DNA of 64,000 bases from Owenia fusiformis. Its lineage: Eukaryota > Annelida > Polychaeta > Sabellida > Oweniidae. The notes below the pieces were generated by a model. The model was not told the DNA's origin. It saw only the letters and a program-made list of their open reading frames with translations, and ran no database searches. How positions within the stretch are numbered: position 1 is the first letter of the stretch; every line of letters starts with the position of its first letter. The stretch is from NCBI GenBank assembly GCA_903813345.2, contig CAIIXF020000002.1, positions 23,450,455-23,514,454 of the forward strand. Reading direction: 5' to 3'. Both the position numbers and the translations under genes were made by a program. Positions 23,101-33,190 of the stretch are shown here, one piece after another.

Positions 23101-24384
23101 GCACTATGTTGTCACAAATGCTCTTTCGGCTATGGGTATAATCATCTCGATTCAAATATGCAAATTATGCGCATGCGCAGTTGCAACGCGCGATTTTCAA
23201 TCATCAAAATTTTATCTCCGATTTTGAGTGGTCCAGAACGTAAGGCTGGATACCTCTTAGAGATTATCACCACACTTCATTATCACTATCATTTAGGGGA
23301 TGCAACCAAACTCTCACTGCTTAATATAGGTTGCATTATTACGTTAAGGACCTTGATTTCTGTTAACAATCATATATAACTCATCAGGCAAATACTTTTT
23401 TATTAGAGCTCTCTCATCTCTTTCACGTTGATTATTTAATGTATATGTATATACTGTGATATAATGTGCCGATCTAGGATAAGGGTTAATAACAATATAT
23501 GGTATTATTCAATATTGTCTAAGTGTAGTCAGTAAACTGATATTGTTACTACATATTTGGTATTGTATCTTTCGAAGATATAACGTAACTCTATATATAA
23601 ATATATAGTTAATATGTATATGATAAAATTAATAGCTTAACAATAGAATATAATATTTAAGCCATAGCATATGCTTTTATCAAACACTTTATGAGGTTTT
23701 TCATGTACATAATTTTTAAGTTATTTTTACTCGGTTATTCTTGGATTATTTGTCTTAGCGCAGCGATTGTTGTTACAGGATTTGTCTGTTACCGTCATTG
23801 TGTATATGTATTGTCAATGTATATTAAAATCTATTTTTAAATAAGCTGAAAGAATTTTGGTTTATACAAAGTCAAAATTGTATTCAGCTTCTTTGGTCAC
23901 CTTTGACTGTTGAGACTTATGTATATCAGCTTTTCCAACCAATTACGTGCGATTTGAACGTTGACGTCATTCACTCATTTGAATATTCATTTCTGATTTC
24001 CAGGGCGATAATATAGAACTACAGGAAGTGCGACTCTCGCCAATACTTAGTTTACGCAACAAACAAAACTTTAATTATGACTGCAATGATGGGAATGTAA
24101 GAATATCGCCATCTACATATCGTATCCCAACAACAGTTCCTCGAGCCTCTTATCCAGTAAGAGGCCATCCGAACTTAGTGCGGAGAAAAAACCCCTATGG
24201 CTTCCAAAAGAGAAAAAAGGTGATCACAAATATAAAGAATAAAGCAAAGCAACTCAAAGAAAAAATACCAACAATTGACGATGTCAATCAAATAGACAAA
24301 TATTCAAGACTCTTATTTCCTTCGCTATTTATAGGATTTAATGTTTGCTATTGGACATATTATCTAATGCAGAAGACCACCTGA
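10888..24384 (+). CDS. GABRB-like: GABA-A receptor beta-like subunit, six exons, 5' end missing
   Basis: Subunit of a pentameric GABA-gated chloride channel in the plasma membrane. Six exons (10888-11114, 14665-14747, 16094-16231, 20402-20554, 21757-22001, 24004-24384) join in frame to 408 residues. Seen in order: ligand-domain loop A (WVPDTFF, residues 39-45), Cys-loop C83-C97 with 13 residues between the cysteines, loop B (IESYAYP, about 101-107), loop C (TGAYQRLSL, about 149-157), M1 (about 167-189), the M1-M2 linker SAR and M2 (about 196-219, with A at 2'), M3 (about 226-250), a short lysine-rich cytoplasmic loop, and M4 (about 383-404). The Glu-Ser-Tyr of loop B and the Thr and Tyr of loop C match the GABA-binding principal face of vertebrate beta subunits; loop A has Phe where beta2 has Tyr. 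Exons of 83, 138 and 153 bp match the classic family structure. Signal peptide and the first ligand-domain exons (usually exons 1-3) were not found in the first 10.6 kb and may lie to the left. Alternative: an LCCH3-type invertebrate beta subunit, which is the same clade. Confidence 0.93.
11606..12170. repeat. Imperfect large palindrome of the retroelement 3' region
   Basis: The + sequence 11606-11880 is a diverged reverse complement of 11890-12170; for example GAATGAAATGTCTCTTGGTG in the left arm pairs with its complement in the right. The centre is near 11885. The right arm is continuous with the retroelement 3' region, so the left arm is an inverted partial copy. Open frames across this stretch are by-products. 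Confidence 0.75.
12100..12908 (-). pseudogene. 5'-truncated retroelement: reverse transcriptase C-terminal region
   Basis: A 150-residue frame (12908-12456) contains [38 protein letters not shown] and [20 protein letters not shown] recognise these as the segment that follows the YIDD box in a reverse-transcriptase family common in marine invertebrate genomes (from memory of the family; no search was made). The catalytic domain upstream is missing, as expected for 5' truncation. A second copy of the 3' part is at 29080-29540. It lies in the intron between beta-like exons 4 and 5, on the opposite strand. Confidence 0.7.
12909..14664 (+). other. Intron sequence before beta-like exon 5
   Basis: Holds the hairpin at 13210-13270 and an inverted GACACGTGACC/GGTCACGTGTCC pair at about 13404-13451. 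Otherwise AT-rich with nothing recognised. Confidence 0.6.
13210..13270. repeat. Perfect-type hairpin, possible MITE core
   Basis: GCCGATCCAGAAGTTCTGATA and TATCAGGACTTCTGGATCGGC flank a nine-base loop. The outer AAAGG/CCTTG also nearly pairs. Confidence 0.85.
14665..14747 (+). CDS. GABRB-like: GABRB-like exon 5 (Cys-loop)
   Basis: 83 bp, between TTTTACAG and GTGAGT. It completes an Arg codon, then encodes [19 protein letters not shown] and NCTVEIES, containing both Cys-loop cysteines with 13 residues between them and the FPMD-type turn (here YPLD). The last base starts the split Tyr codon completed by exon 6. The length equals the invariant 83-bp exon of GABA-A receptor genes. Confidence 0.95.
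15490..16141 (+). repeat. Tandem array of the exon-6 acceptor junction (beta-like gene)
   Basis: About nine copies of the exon-6 beginning lie upstream of the real one, starting near 15490, 15543, 15591, 15658, 15727, 15802, 15871, 15949 and 16030; the true exon starts at 16094. Most carry the same acceptor TATATTACAG. The copy at 15490 matches the true exon start at 25 of 27 bases (ATGC.TATCCTATGC.AGATA). In the correct frame the copies read DAY....K.L.FYWKGK, matching exon [15 protein letters not shown]. Fainter related sequence extends to about 15380. Spacings 69, 75, 69, 78 and 81 are all multiples of three; the last (64) is not. Confidence 0.9.
16094..16231 (+). CDS. GABRB-like: GABRB-like exon 6 (loop B to loop C)
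   Basis: 138 bp, between ATATATTACAG and GTAACT. It encodes [14 protein letters not shown] (loop B side) through ERIERLVT and the first base of the loop C Gly codon. The length is the canonical 138 bp. Directly upstream lies an array of about nine diverged copies of this exon's beginning together with its 3' splice site (15490-16093). The authentic copy is identified by frame and by the conserved residues Asp-Ile-Glu and Trp-Arg-Gly. Confidence 0.93.
17294..17366. mobile_element. Small TIR-like remnant
   Basis: GCAGGGTGTCCATAAAG at the left and GCCACCCTGTAT at the right resemble mariner-type termini (CAGGGTG...CACCCTG). Confidence 0.45.
17592..17645. repeat. Short tandem repeat TTTTACCAG
   Basis: About five copies of TTTTACCAGT with small length changes in the intron between beta-like exons 6 and 7. 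Confidence 0.85.
18661..18766. mobile_element. Solo transposon end (CACCCTGTA)
   Basis: GTTTTGGACCACCCTGTATA resembles a mariner-type right terminus. No left end was identified. Confidence 0.35.
20402..20554 (+). CDS. GABRB-like: GABRB-like exon 7 (loop C and M1)
   Basis: 153 bp, the canonical length, between TTGTTATAG and GTACGT. It encodes the loop [11 protein letters not shown] segment, the pre-M1 NIGYF motif, all of M1 (about [20 protein letters not shown]) and the M1-M2 linker EATSARVAL. The last base begins the Gly codon finished by exon 8. Confidence 0.96.
21757..22001 (+). CDS. GABRB-like: GABRB-like exon 8 (M2, M3, start of cytoplasmic loop)
   Basis: 245 bp. It encodes the M2 core [12 protein letters not shown], the M2-M3 linker [12 protein letters not shown]3 (about [17 protein letters not shown]) and a basic/acidic stretch ([18 protein letters not shown]) at the start of the cytoplasmic loop, ending in phase 0 before GTAAGA. 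The 3' splice site (GTGTTCAAG) has a poor polypyrimidine tract, but frame and homology leave no better choice. Confidence 0.94.
22002..24003 (+). other. Intron between beta-like exons 8 and 9
   Basis: AT-rich. A 116-codon open frame at 23029-23379 lacks recognisable motifs. No mobile element identified. Confidence 0.6.
24004..24384 (+). CDS. GABRB-like: GABRB-like exon 9 (cytoplasmic loop, M4, stop)
   Basis: 381 bp from TTTCCAG to TGA at 24382-24384. It encodes 126 residues: a hydrophilic cytoplasmic loop beginning GDNIELQEV, with a basic cluster ([17 protein letters not shown]) and the family's pre-M4 IDKYSR motif, then M4 (about [19 protein letters not shown]) and a six-residue tail. The cytoplasmic loop is shorter than in most vertebrate beta subunits. 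Confidence 0.93.
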   Translation, partial: GDNIELQEVRLSPILSLRNKQNFNYDCNDGNVRISPSTYRIPTTVPRASYPVRGHPNLVRRKNPYGFQKRKKVITNIKNKAKQLKEKIPTIDDVNQIDKYSRLLFPSLFIGFNVCYWTYYLMQKTT

Positions 24385-24537
24385 GACGTGATTTCAAATG
24401 TTTCATATTTAACTGCATCTAAAAATTGTCATGATGGTCATATATTGTACTCTGGAGGTTTTACAATAATTTAAAGAGGGCAGTTTTTATATCATGTAAA
24501 TAATTGTAAATGTACATGGCTAACAACCAATTTATTG

Positions 24538-24543
24538 AATAAA
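24538..24543 (+). promoter_or_regulatory. Candidate polyadenylation signal (AATAAA) of the beta-like gene
   Basis: AATAAA lies 154 bases after the stop codon, a plausible proximal 3' end. The genome is AT-rich, so a chance match is possible. Confidence 0.5.
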
Positions 24544-26743
24544 ACTGTAAATGGTAAGAGTAATTGATGGTATCACTCCACCATTGATTTGCTGATTTAC
24601 TACTTGCCGCTATTAACCTAAATATAACCAAATAAACTCAAACCGTTTTCACCAAACTTGGTCCAACCATCACAAGGTAGATTTCCCTCTACACTCTGTC
24701 ATGGTTACCATGAAATATTTTTGCAATGAAATATCAATTTCTATGAGATAACCGAGGGTAACTATGTCTTTAAATGTATTAGAAGGGCTTGGATTGAAAG
24801 GTCTTGGCACGACTTTTGATGGGGTAATACCAGATGAAATAGCCGTTGTATGGCCATCATGACAAGCTCAATGGGGTATATATTTTCTTCTAGTTTCTTG
24901 CTACATAATATAGACCATTTACCAATGGTAACCTTGCTCCATGTGAGATATGGGAAGAAAATATATAATACTATTGTTACCACTTTTGTATACCATGCAT
25001 TTTCGAATTAGATTAATTTTGTAAGAAAGAAGATAGTGTTGCAAACTCATGTTAATGATCATAAAAGTGTCAAACTACTTATGCACACACCTTTGCTCGT
25101 ATTCAGCATTGTATCGGCAATGATTGAAATAATTGGGAGAAATGATTTTTATCTCCAACCGAAGATATACTTATTCTGCCATGGGTACCCGTGCAAGATC
25201 ACTTATTCTTGATGAGCTTTGATAGTTCGCTATCCACTCAAATGGAGATAAAGAAATATTATCCAAGCAAATCCGAAGAATGAATAATCTTGAACTATCC
25301 TTTCCAAATAGACCTTCATCCTCGTTCTCGGCTCTGATTTTCGGTGTAATCTTGTACAGGTACGAAGATGAACGTTTTTCTCATATGCCTATATTGTATC
25401 GCTGTATTATTCCTTTATTTCTAAATAAAGAAATACAAGCAAGAAATAATTATAAAAACATTTCCTTGATATTCATTGTAAAATGTTAAGAATTGTGTAT
25501 TTTGTAAGAAAACGTCTTAAAAGTTAAATACGATTTGAAGATAGCCTTCTATTCAATGAACAAAGCAATATACTAAATACTTAATCTACTAACTCAAATG
25601 TTTTTTAAAAGAATGTGTTAAATATTATTTAATCATTATTTGAAACATTAATGTGTTCAATACTTTGTAAATGTGAGCAACGGTGTGTCAAAAATCACAA
25701 TGTATTATAGTTTTCAAAAATGAACTGTACATAGTTTAGTTTTATTAAACACTTGAGTTAGATTATTAAAACCAAGTTGAAAAACTGTCATAATTGCCCC
25801 CCTTACCAGGAAATGTGTGTGGATTCGTTCATATTTGTTTAATCTATTTACATGACCATAAGCATGTTTTCATCTATTTTCCTTTTCATATCTATTCATT
25901 ATTTCACTTTACTGTAAGATGTGTCTGTTGTCATGCCAACCAAAAACTTAATTGTTAATTCGTTAGCAATACACCTCTCAATATATTAATACTCATTAAA
26001 TTATTCAATGTATATATATCATTATGTGATCATCATACGTTACAGGTCTGTACCATTCAGGATATCATGATATCATGAATCCATCATGTAACATGTAAAT
26101 AATTAGTCTATGTAGGTAAAACAATGTATCAACTGTACAAAAAACATTTGCGTTGAAATTAAATATTTATTTGTATTTTTACACGCACAAGATGTACAAA
26201 GATGAATGGGTGAATATTTGTTATAATTTTGTCAGACAATTGATTGTACAAGTTAAAATATTGCATCATTTGAATATAATTTTGCTGACAATTTAGTTGA
26301 TAACATGCCATATGCTCTGATTTGTAGTCTCAATAGAGTCAATTTAAAACATTCATGTTATTGCAACAGCAGCTTTCATAGTAGCTTTATTAGATTATTG
26401 AATCATTTATAACAGGGATCATTATTGGAAAACACAGTAATTTAATGATGTCATTGCATAGAAAAAATAAATTTGGATATAAACTCACGATTTACATTGA
26501 TTCAGATAAGTTTTGATATACCAGCTGAAAACTAATAAAGAACTTTAAGTCGTTGATTTGTATTATTGTTGACGCTTCAAATGATCTGTATATAAATACA
26601 TTATGTACAGTATGTATATTATGTACATACTATATACGTTATATATTATTGTACATTTTAACAATAAAGTCATTTCTGTGAACAATCGAATTGAGGGACT
26701 TGTTCGTGTATAAGGATTTGGCCTATATCCATTAAAATGCTAT
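24544..26743. other. 3' flank of the beta-like gene
   Basis: Strongly AT-rich, with the distal AATAAA at 26663. No coding sequence or repeat recognised; part may be 3' UTR. Confidence 0.5.
26663..26668 (+). promoter_or_regulatory. Candidate distal polyadenylation signal
   Basis: AATAAA about 2.3 kb after the beta-like stop codon, followed by TTTCTGTG. The first transposon of the next block begins about 75 bases later. It could be a distal 3' end or chance. Confidence 0.25.
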
Positions 26744-27653
26744 GACGTGTCGCAAAAAGCTCGCGCACGCATTGTTACACATTTTGTGGCGTAATCCAGA
26801 GGATCCTCGCTTTTAACATGATAGAATGTGACGTTTTTGAGAAAAATGTACACACATGAAAATCCTTTCGTCCTCCACATTTACCTCTATATCTCAAAAC
26901 ATTTTAGACGAATAACTCTGATATCATATATATATTGTTAATGGGCTAGGAGCATCATAAAACACGAATCAATTGATATTTTAGGTGAAATAAATATACG
27001 TGTTGCTGGGCTTGAAAATAGGCGAATGGCGTAAATTAACCCTATTTTGATGAATTTTGAAAACCTTTCGTCCTCCACTTTTCCACATACAACAGAAAAC
27101 ACATACTTTTGCGAACAAAATCAACTATTTATTAATAAACTAGAGTTTAGGAGCAAAATAATCATGTATGATTTATTAAAAAATGATCTCGTATTTTTTG
27201 TTTAATGTACACCTGAAAAGTTGAAGGTAACAAAAAATGAGCAAAAAAGGTCGCTGTCAACAGATTCTATTTTTCAAACTCTATGACGTCACAATATGGG
27301 ACGCTTACTAAAAGTCATCCTTTGAAATAAAACTTCTATCTACCTTTATCAAGACGAAAAATAAGTATAATAGTCATATATTGTTTGAGTTATGAGCGTT
27401 TAAAGACGAAAAATAATTCAAAATGTAACGTGTCAACAAGGGATATTTGCCAGATGTCTTGGTAAAAAACTCTTTTTTAAAAACGAACGCGCAAAAAATG
27501 TGAACGGAGTGTAGTTGATCTAAAATCTTCATCGAAACAGCTTTAAAATGATATATAACTTTAATTAGAATATTATCTTATAATCCGGGGAATCAAAGTT
27601 ACATTCACGCGATACCCTTAAAAAACAAATGCGCCACCTTTTTGCGACACGTC
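26744..27653. mobile_element. Non-autonomous TIR element, 910 bp
   Basis: Ends GACGTGTCGCAAAAAG and its reverse complement CTTTTTGCGACACGTC, flanked by TAT on each side. The subterminal GCGCA..CATTTGTT also pairs. No transposase was seen. The core contains repeated AAAACCTTTCGTCCTCCAC. Confidence 0.8.
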
Positions 27654-27657
27654 TATA

Positions 27658-28979
27658 GATACGACGTCAGATACTGTACATCGCGGGATTTTACCGCATT
27701 TTTACATGCGTACTTACTTTTAAAACCGCAATATCTCGACAGCAAAATCATATTTTTCTACAATTTTTCGTCATCAGTTGAACACGTATGTCCATGAAAT
27801 ATTTTGCCTATCAGAATTCCAAATAACTGATTTGGGACTTTTTAAATGAGAATCACGCAAGCCGTATTATGCGACTTTCTATGCTAAAACCGGGTGTGGA
27901 CTGTAACATTTTGAAGAAAAATGATTTTAATTTTAAACGAAAAATGAAGATAACTTTTTCATTTCATAACGAATCTTTCTCAAATTTTCACAATATTTAT
28001 ATTCACCATTTTGAAAAAGACAAACAGATTCTGTGTGATGACGTCATAATATAACAATGCCAACTTAACGCTTATATTTATGCAAAAAAAGTGTGGACAG
28101 GCAGAATTTCGTGCCAACAAGATATATATTTTGATCAATTAAACATTAAATCGTTTGAAAGGTGAATTATTCTTTTTTGATTCCTGAAAGGCATATCATA
28201 TTCTATATTTTTATCAAAAAAACTATATCATTTCGATTAAAATTCAGTCTGTAAGAAGTATAAATTGAAAGAAATATGAAGTGAAGCCATGTGAAAAATT
28301 CACAAAATTACGTTTCATTTTTTGAGTTCAAATATTTCTAATTAAGGGGTAAACATTCAAAACTTTCCAATGTTTCAGCATGTTCTTTTAAATATACCCC
28401 TCACTACATACAATTAATTTCATTTAATTTGAACCAGTATATATTGAGATAGACATCATTTTATCACCGCAACCCCAAGCTGTGAAGCCTTTACAAAATA
28501 AGACGTTATGCCGCTAGCGTATTATATGTTCTCCTTTATTATTTATTGTGTTAAAAATTCGAGTTAAAATAAATTACAAATAATAAATTTAACAATCCTT
28601 AATATTTTCCCGTCTGTGTATATCAGTTGAATATGACAAGGGGCACTGTGAAAGAGTCTAGAAAGACGGTGCGACAACGAGAGCGCAGGGCCGAAAAGCG
28701 CGACAAAGAAGAAAACGGGTAGGGTTTGAAATGTCTACTTTCTGGTGATTCTAATCCTGTATATCGTGACACAACCTTTTTGAATATAGAATTGTATTGA
28801 AGCGCACTTTAATCTGAACAAAACTTGAAGTTTTTAAGAAGATTCCACGAATATTAAAACTTTTGCAATTACTTGGAGGAGCATTATTGCGCATATTCAT
28901 CGCGTAAATCTTTGCATTTTGTCGGTAAAATGAACAATTACAATGTTACGCCGTGATGTACAGTATCTGACGTCGTATC
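27658..28979. mobile_element. Non-autonomous TIR element, 1322 bp
   Basis: Ends GATACGACGTCAGATACTGT and the reverse complement ACAGTATCTGACGTCGTATC, flanked by ATA. It begins only four bases after the previous element, so the two abut. No transposase was recognised in either strand. Confidence 0.82.
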
Positions 28980-29079
28980 ATAGTATTCTTGTTATATAAC
29001 TCCAAACCCCGTATGCAGTGCAGTCAATGGTACCTTGTGTTGATCAAGTATATTCGTTTATATAGAATTCATACAGAAG

Positions 29080-29540
29080 CCATTACAATATTTATTGAAG
29101 AAAGGATAAATACTTAACCAATACTCATAACAACAAGAATAGTTGTAGAACAACAAGAATGTTGTCGAAACAAGTATCCATACACTGAGAGAGCATTCTC
29201 AAATGATGTGGGACAGACAAAATCTCGAAGTCCATAATCATATTAAAGGGTTAACATCCATTCGCAAAGCAAATGTCATAATCCATGAAACACAATATTT
29301 CACTATGGTCATCAGGAGAAACTATGGCTGGTTTCGACCCTTCTTTCTCCATCATTAATCCCATAACCATAACCCAAAAAGGTGCTAAGTGACAAAATCC
29401 TGAGTTTGGTGCTAATCTTAAATAATTCTGACATCCCAAAGCATCAAGTGGCAAAACTTGAAACTCCAAAATTAATTACTTGAATTTCTAAGCGAAACTT
29501 AAATTGTATTTCTAAAGCTTTTTACATGTATAACCTTTGC
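29080..29540 (-). mobile_element. Second copy of the retroelement 3' end
   Basis: Aligns along its length with 12118-12600 (shared AAATGATGTGGGA, GGTCATCAGGAGAAA, CTATGGCTGGTTTCGA). Only the extreme C-terminal codons and downstream sequence are present. It abuts the tandem transposon block at 29544. Confidence 0.75.
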
Positions 29541-29543
29541 CTA

Positions 29544-32089
29544 ACACCCCAGTCACATTTCCTACGGCGACCTTGCGGTCTATCATTTCTGCAGCCAGTA
29601 GCTTTTCTACGCTCGCCGCAGAATTTCTGCGCTCTCATACTTTTGCAGTCACATTTCCCACGGCAGCCGCACGGTGAATTTTAAATTTCTATTGATAAAT
29701 AATAGTTTTTTTTATTTTATTTACATCAGGACAATTTATAAATGTTATTCATAGTGCTAGGATGTAATATCAAATAAAAAGTGATCGTGAAACATTGACA
29801 AATAATGATTCAATCTTGTTGAGCCAGTTGATTTCTACGGGGACCTCAGAAATGAACAAATATTATAACTCCGAGTTATAGTTTCTACGCCTTCCCTGCG
29901 GCCTGTAAAAATCTGCATACGCCGTACGGAGGCCGCAAGGCGAGCGTAGTTTTTCTACGCTCGCCGCAGAAATTCACCGATTTAATTGTTCTGCGGTCGA
30001 TTTGCGGCCGCCGTGCGACAAATGTGACTGGGGTGTTACACCCCAGTCACATTTCCTACGGCGACCTTGCGGTCTATCATTTCTGCAGCCAGTAGCTTTT
30101 CTACGCTCGCCGCAGAATTTCTGCGCTCTCATACTTTTGCAGTCACATTTCCCACGGCAGCCGCACGGTGAATTTTAAATTTCTATTGATAAATAATAGT
30201 TTTTTTTATTTTATTTACATCAGGACAATTTATAAATGTTATTCATAGTGCTAGGATGTAATATCAAATAAAAAGTGATCGTGAAACATTGACAAATAAT
30301 GATTCAATCTTGTTGAGCCAGTTGATTTCTACGGGGACCTCAGAAATGAACAAATATTATAACTCCGAGTTATAGTTTCTACGCCTTCCCTGCGGCCTGT
30401 AAAAATCTGCATACGCCGTACGGAGGCCGCAAGGCGAGCGTAGTTTTTCTACGCTCGCCGCAGAAATTCACCGATTTAATTGTTCTGCGGTCGATTTGCG
30501 GCCGCCGTGCGACAAATGTGACTGGGGTGTTACACCCCAGTCACATTTCCTACGGCGACCTTGCGGTCTATCATTTCTGCAGCCAGTAGCTTTTCTACGC
30601 TCGCCGCAGAATTTCTGCGCTCTCATACTTTTGCAGTCACATTTCCCACGGCAGCCGCACGGTGAATTTTAAATTTCTATTGATAAATAATAGTTTTTTT
30701 CATTTTATTTACATCAGGACAATTTATAAATGTTATTCATAGTGCTAGGATGTAATATCAAATAAAAAGTGATCGTGAAACATTGACAAATAATGATTCA
30801 ATCTTGTTGAGCAAGTTGATTTCTACGGGGACCTCAGAAATGAACAAATATTATAACTCCGAGTTATAGTTTCTACGCCTTCCCTGCGGCCTGTAAAAAT
30901 CTGCATACGCCGTACGGAGGCCGCAAGGCGAGCGTAGTTTTTCTACGCTCGCCGCAGAAATTCACCGATTTAATTGTTCTGCGGTCGATTTGCGGCCGCC
31001 GTGCGACAAATGTGACTGGGGTGTTACACCCCAGTCACATTTCCTACGGCGACCTTGCGGTAGTGGTGTCAATTAACCGCTTGAGCATTAACCGGTTAAC
31101 CGGGGGTTTTTACCGGTTAAAGTCGGTTAACCGGCGGGAAATTTGAACTTATAATTTCAAATGAAATCTTTATCTTCGATCTTGAAAGTTGAAAAAATGG
31201 AAAAATGATATATCGGCGTTTATTTTTTACGTTCGTCAAGCTTTACGCTATTCTATCTAAGTAAGCGCGGGAAAGCAATGTGGCAGGGATTAAAGTTGCT
31301 GATTGGATGTTTGTAAGGAATTTTCGGACCTATCACATGTATGAGTAGCTCACATGAAACTGACGCTTGAAAAACAAACAGATTAAAATGCAAAGTAAGC
31401 GCGGGAAAGCAATGTGGCAGGGATTAAAGTTGCTGATTGGATGTTTGTAAGGAGTTATGGGACTTATGACATGTATGAGTAGCTTACGTGAAACTGACAC
31501 CATAAAACCAAACGGATTAGCATGCAAAATAAGCGCGGGAAATAACAGAATTATACACGGTCAACTAACCGCCCATAAAAACTCAGACCGGTCAAGGCAT
31601 TATCGGCGGTTAACCGGTTAACCGGTTAATACTTGACACCTCTACCTTGCGGTCTATCATTTCTGCGGCCAGTGGCTTTTCTACGCTCGCCGCAGAATTT
31701 CTGCGCTCTCATACTTTTGCAGTCACATTTCCCTCGGCAGCCGCACGGTGAATTTTAAATTTATATTGATAAGTAATAGTTTTTTCATTTTATTTACATC
31801 AGGACAATTTATAAATGTCATATCAAATGAAAAGTGATCGTGAAACATTGACAAATAATGATTCAATCTTGTTGAGCCAGTTGATTTCTACGGGGACCTC
31901 AGAAATGAACAAATATTATAACTCCGAGTTATAATTTCTACGGCGACCCTGCGGCCTCTAAAAAACTGGATACGCCACACGGAGGCCGCAAGGCGAGCGT
32001 AGTTTTCCTACGCTCGCCGCAGAAATACACTGATTTAATTGATCTGCGGTCGACGCACGGCCTCCGTGCGACAAATGTGACTGGGGTGT
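29544..32089. mobile_element. Tandem block of a 494-bp TIR transposon, four copies
   Basis: Copies start with ACACCCCAGTCACATTT at 29544, 30038, 30532 and 31026, exactly 494 bp apart, and end AAATGTGACTGGGGTGT. Copies 1-3 are almost identical. Copy 4 is more diverged, has a small deletion and is interrupted by a hAT-type insertion. The outermost ends are flanked by TA on both sides (29542-29543, 32090-32091). Internal GC-rich modules (CTACGCTCGCCGCAGAA, GAGGCCGCAAGGCGAGCGTA) are repeated in both orientations. No coding frame. Confidence 0.93.
31061..31644. mobile_element. hAT-type non-autonomous insertion with 8-bp target duplication
   Basis: Ends TAGTGGTGTCAATTAACCG and CGGTTAATACTTGACACCTCTA side (inverted), flanked by CCTTGCGG at 31053-31060 and 31645-31652, an 8-bp target duplication as hAT elements make. 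Subterminal palindromes of ACCGGTTAACCGG are present at both ends. Two ~135-bp direct repeats (from GTAAGCGCGGGAAAGCAATG, about 31260-31394 and 31395-31530) fill the core. Confidence 0.9.
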
Positions 32090-32091
32090 TA

Positions 32092-32911
32092 GAGTTGTAT
32101 CATTAAAATAGCCCTTGGCATGAATTCAACTTTACTTTGAAAACATAAAAAAGATGGCATCTATGTTGCTATGAAGCATTTATTCTTAAGTTGTGTTGTG
32201 GTTCCTGCTAAGTGTTTTCTGTATTTGTCTTTCCCATTTTGGCACTACTCGCCACATTGAGAATGATAACATAACATCATCTGGTGCAAAATAAGAAAAT
32301 AAAAAAAACTTAACTAAATATAACTCAAAAAAAATTTGGTAAATTCAAGAAATTAAGGACTTTATATATTATTGTCTCAACGTATATATCAAAAACAGAT
32401 GCTCTGCAACAGGACCATAACGAAAGGACTTTAGACGTTTCTTGTTACTCCTAATACACGAAAAGTTAAGTTGACGTTTCATCAACAGCAAAAATAAATG
32501 GAAAATGGAGAGATATGTAATATAAATTGTGCTTTGTTGCTGTCATAATTACATTGACTAAGTTACAACATTGATTGTCTCAAATGAGCATTATTATATA
32601 CATATAGATTCTACCTTGCAAGTAAAAGTGTATTGCTTCAAATACTTCATAAACCACAACTTGTATTGCCATCAACTTTTTTACTCAAACACGTGCGTTT
32701 TTAGCCCGGTTTTTAGCCATGCAAACATATCTTTTGGGAATCACAATGGAAGGTTGAATCTTAAACATAACTCGGATTTCTTAACCAATCATCCAGATTC
32801 ATTGCTCCAAGTGGCCTGATGTGACGTACGTTTCATGTTTGCATTGCGCATGCGTAACCTAGTGACGTATATCCTCATATCAAAATCACTGAACATTATC
32901 ACAGTTCTGTA
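32092..32911 (-). other. 3' UTR or flank of the Rdl-like gene
   Basis: From the stop codon to the transposon block, with a candidate AATAAA at 32184-32179. No other feature. Confidence 0.5.
32179..32184 (-). promoter_or_regulatory. Candidate polyadenylation signal of the Rdl-like gene
   Basis: AATAAA on the minus strand about 730 bases after the stop codon, just before the repeat block that ends at 32089. I noticed no clearer signal between them. Confidence 0.3.
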
Positions 32912-33190
32912 TCAAGTTGGTGGTTGTAAGCGTGTGAATGAATTGTCAATACCTGAATGGCTGATATTTAGGTATGTCACCCAGTATATGACGCTAAAAA
33001 CAACGAACATCGATGGGAAAAACACACGTGCAAATTTATCAATGTCACTTGGTTTATTTTTCCTGCCTGTTCCACCACATTGTTGATCTGTTTCGTCTTT
33101 ATCTGTACTAGAACTACTGTCTGTTGAGTCTGTACGTCGTTTTGTGTAAGAATCTTTGTCTTTTCCCTTACGTTCTGCATTGAACCATTG
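32912..33190 (-). CDS. Rdl-like: Rdl-like exon 8 (distal cytoplasmic loop, M4, stop)
   Basis: 279 bp after ATTTCCAG, phase 0. It encodes [19 protein letters not shown], a Ser/Thr/Asp-rich stretch ([16 protein letters not shown]) with possible phosphorylation sites, the pre-M4 motif [15 protein letters not shown]4 (about [15 protein letters not shown]) and a C-terminal tail of about 19 residues, with TGA at 32914-32912. Confidence 0.92.
   Translation of the reverse strand, partial: QWFNAERKGKDKDSYTKRRTDSTDSSSSTDKDETDQQCGGTGRKNKPSDIDKFARVFFPSMFVVFSVIYWVTYLNISHSGIDNSFTRLQPPT

Noticed and set aside
23029-23379. 116-codon + strand open frame
   Set aside because: In an intron, no motif, no conserved splice signals tying it to the receptor gene.
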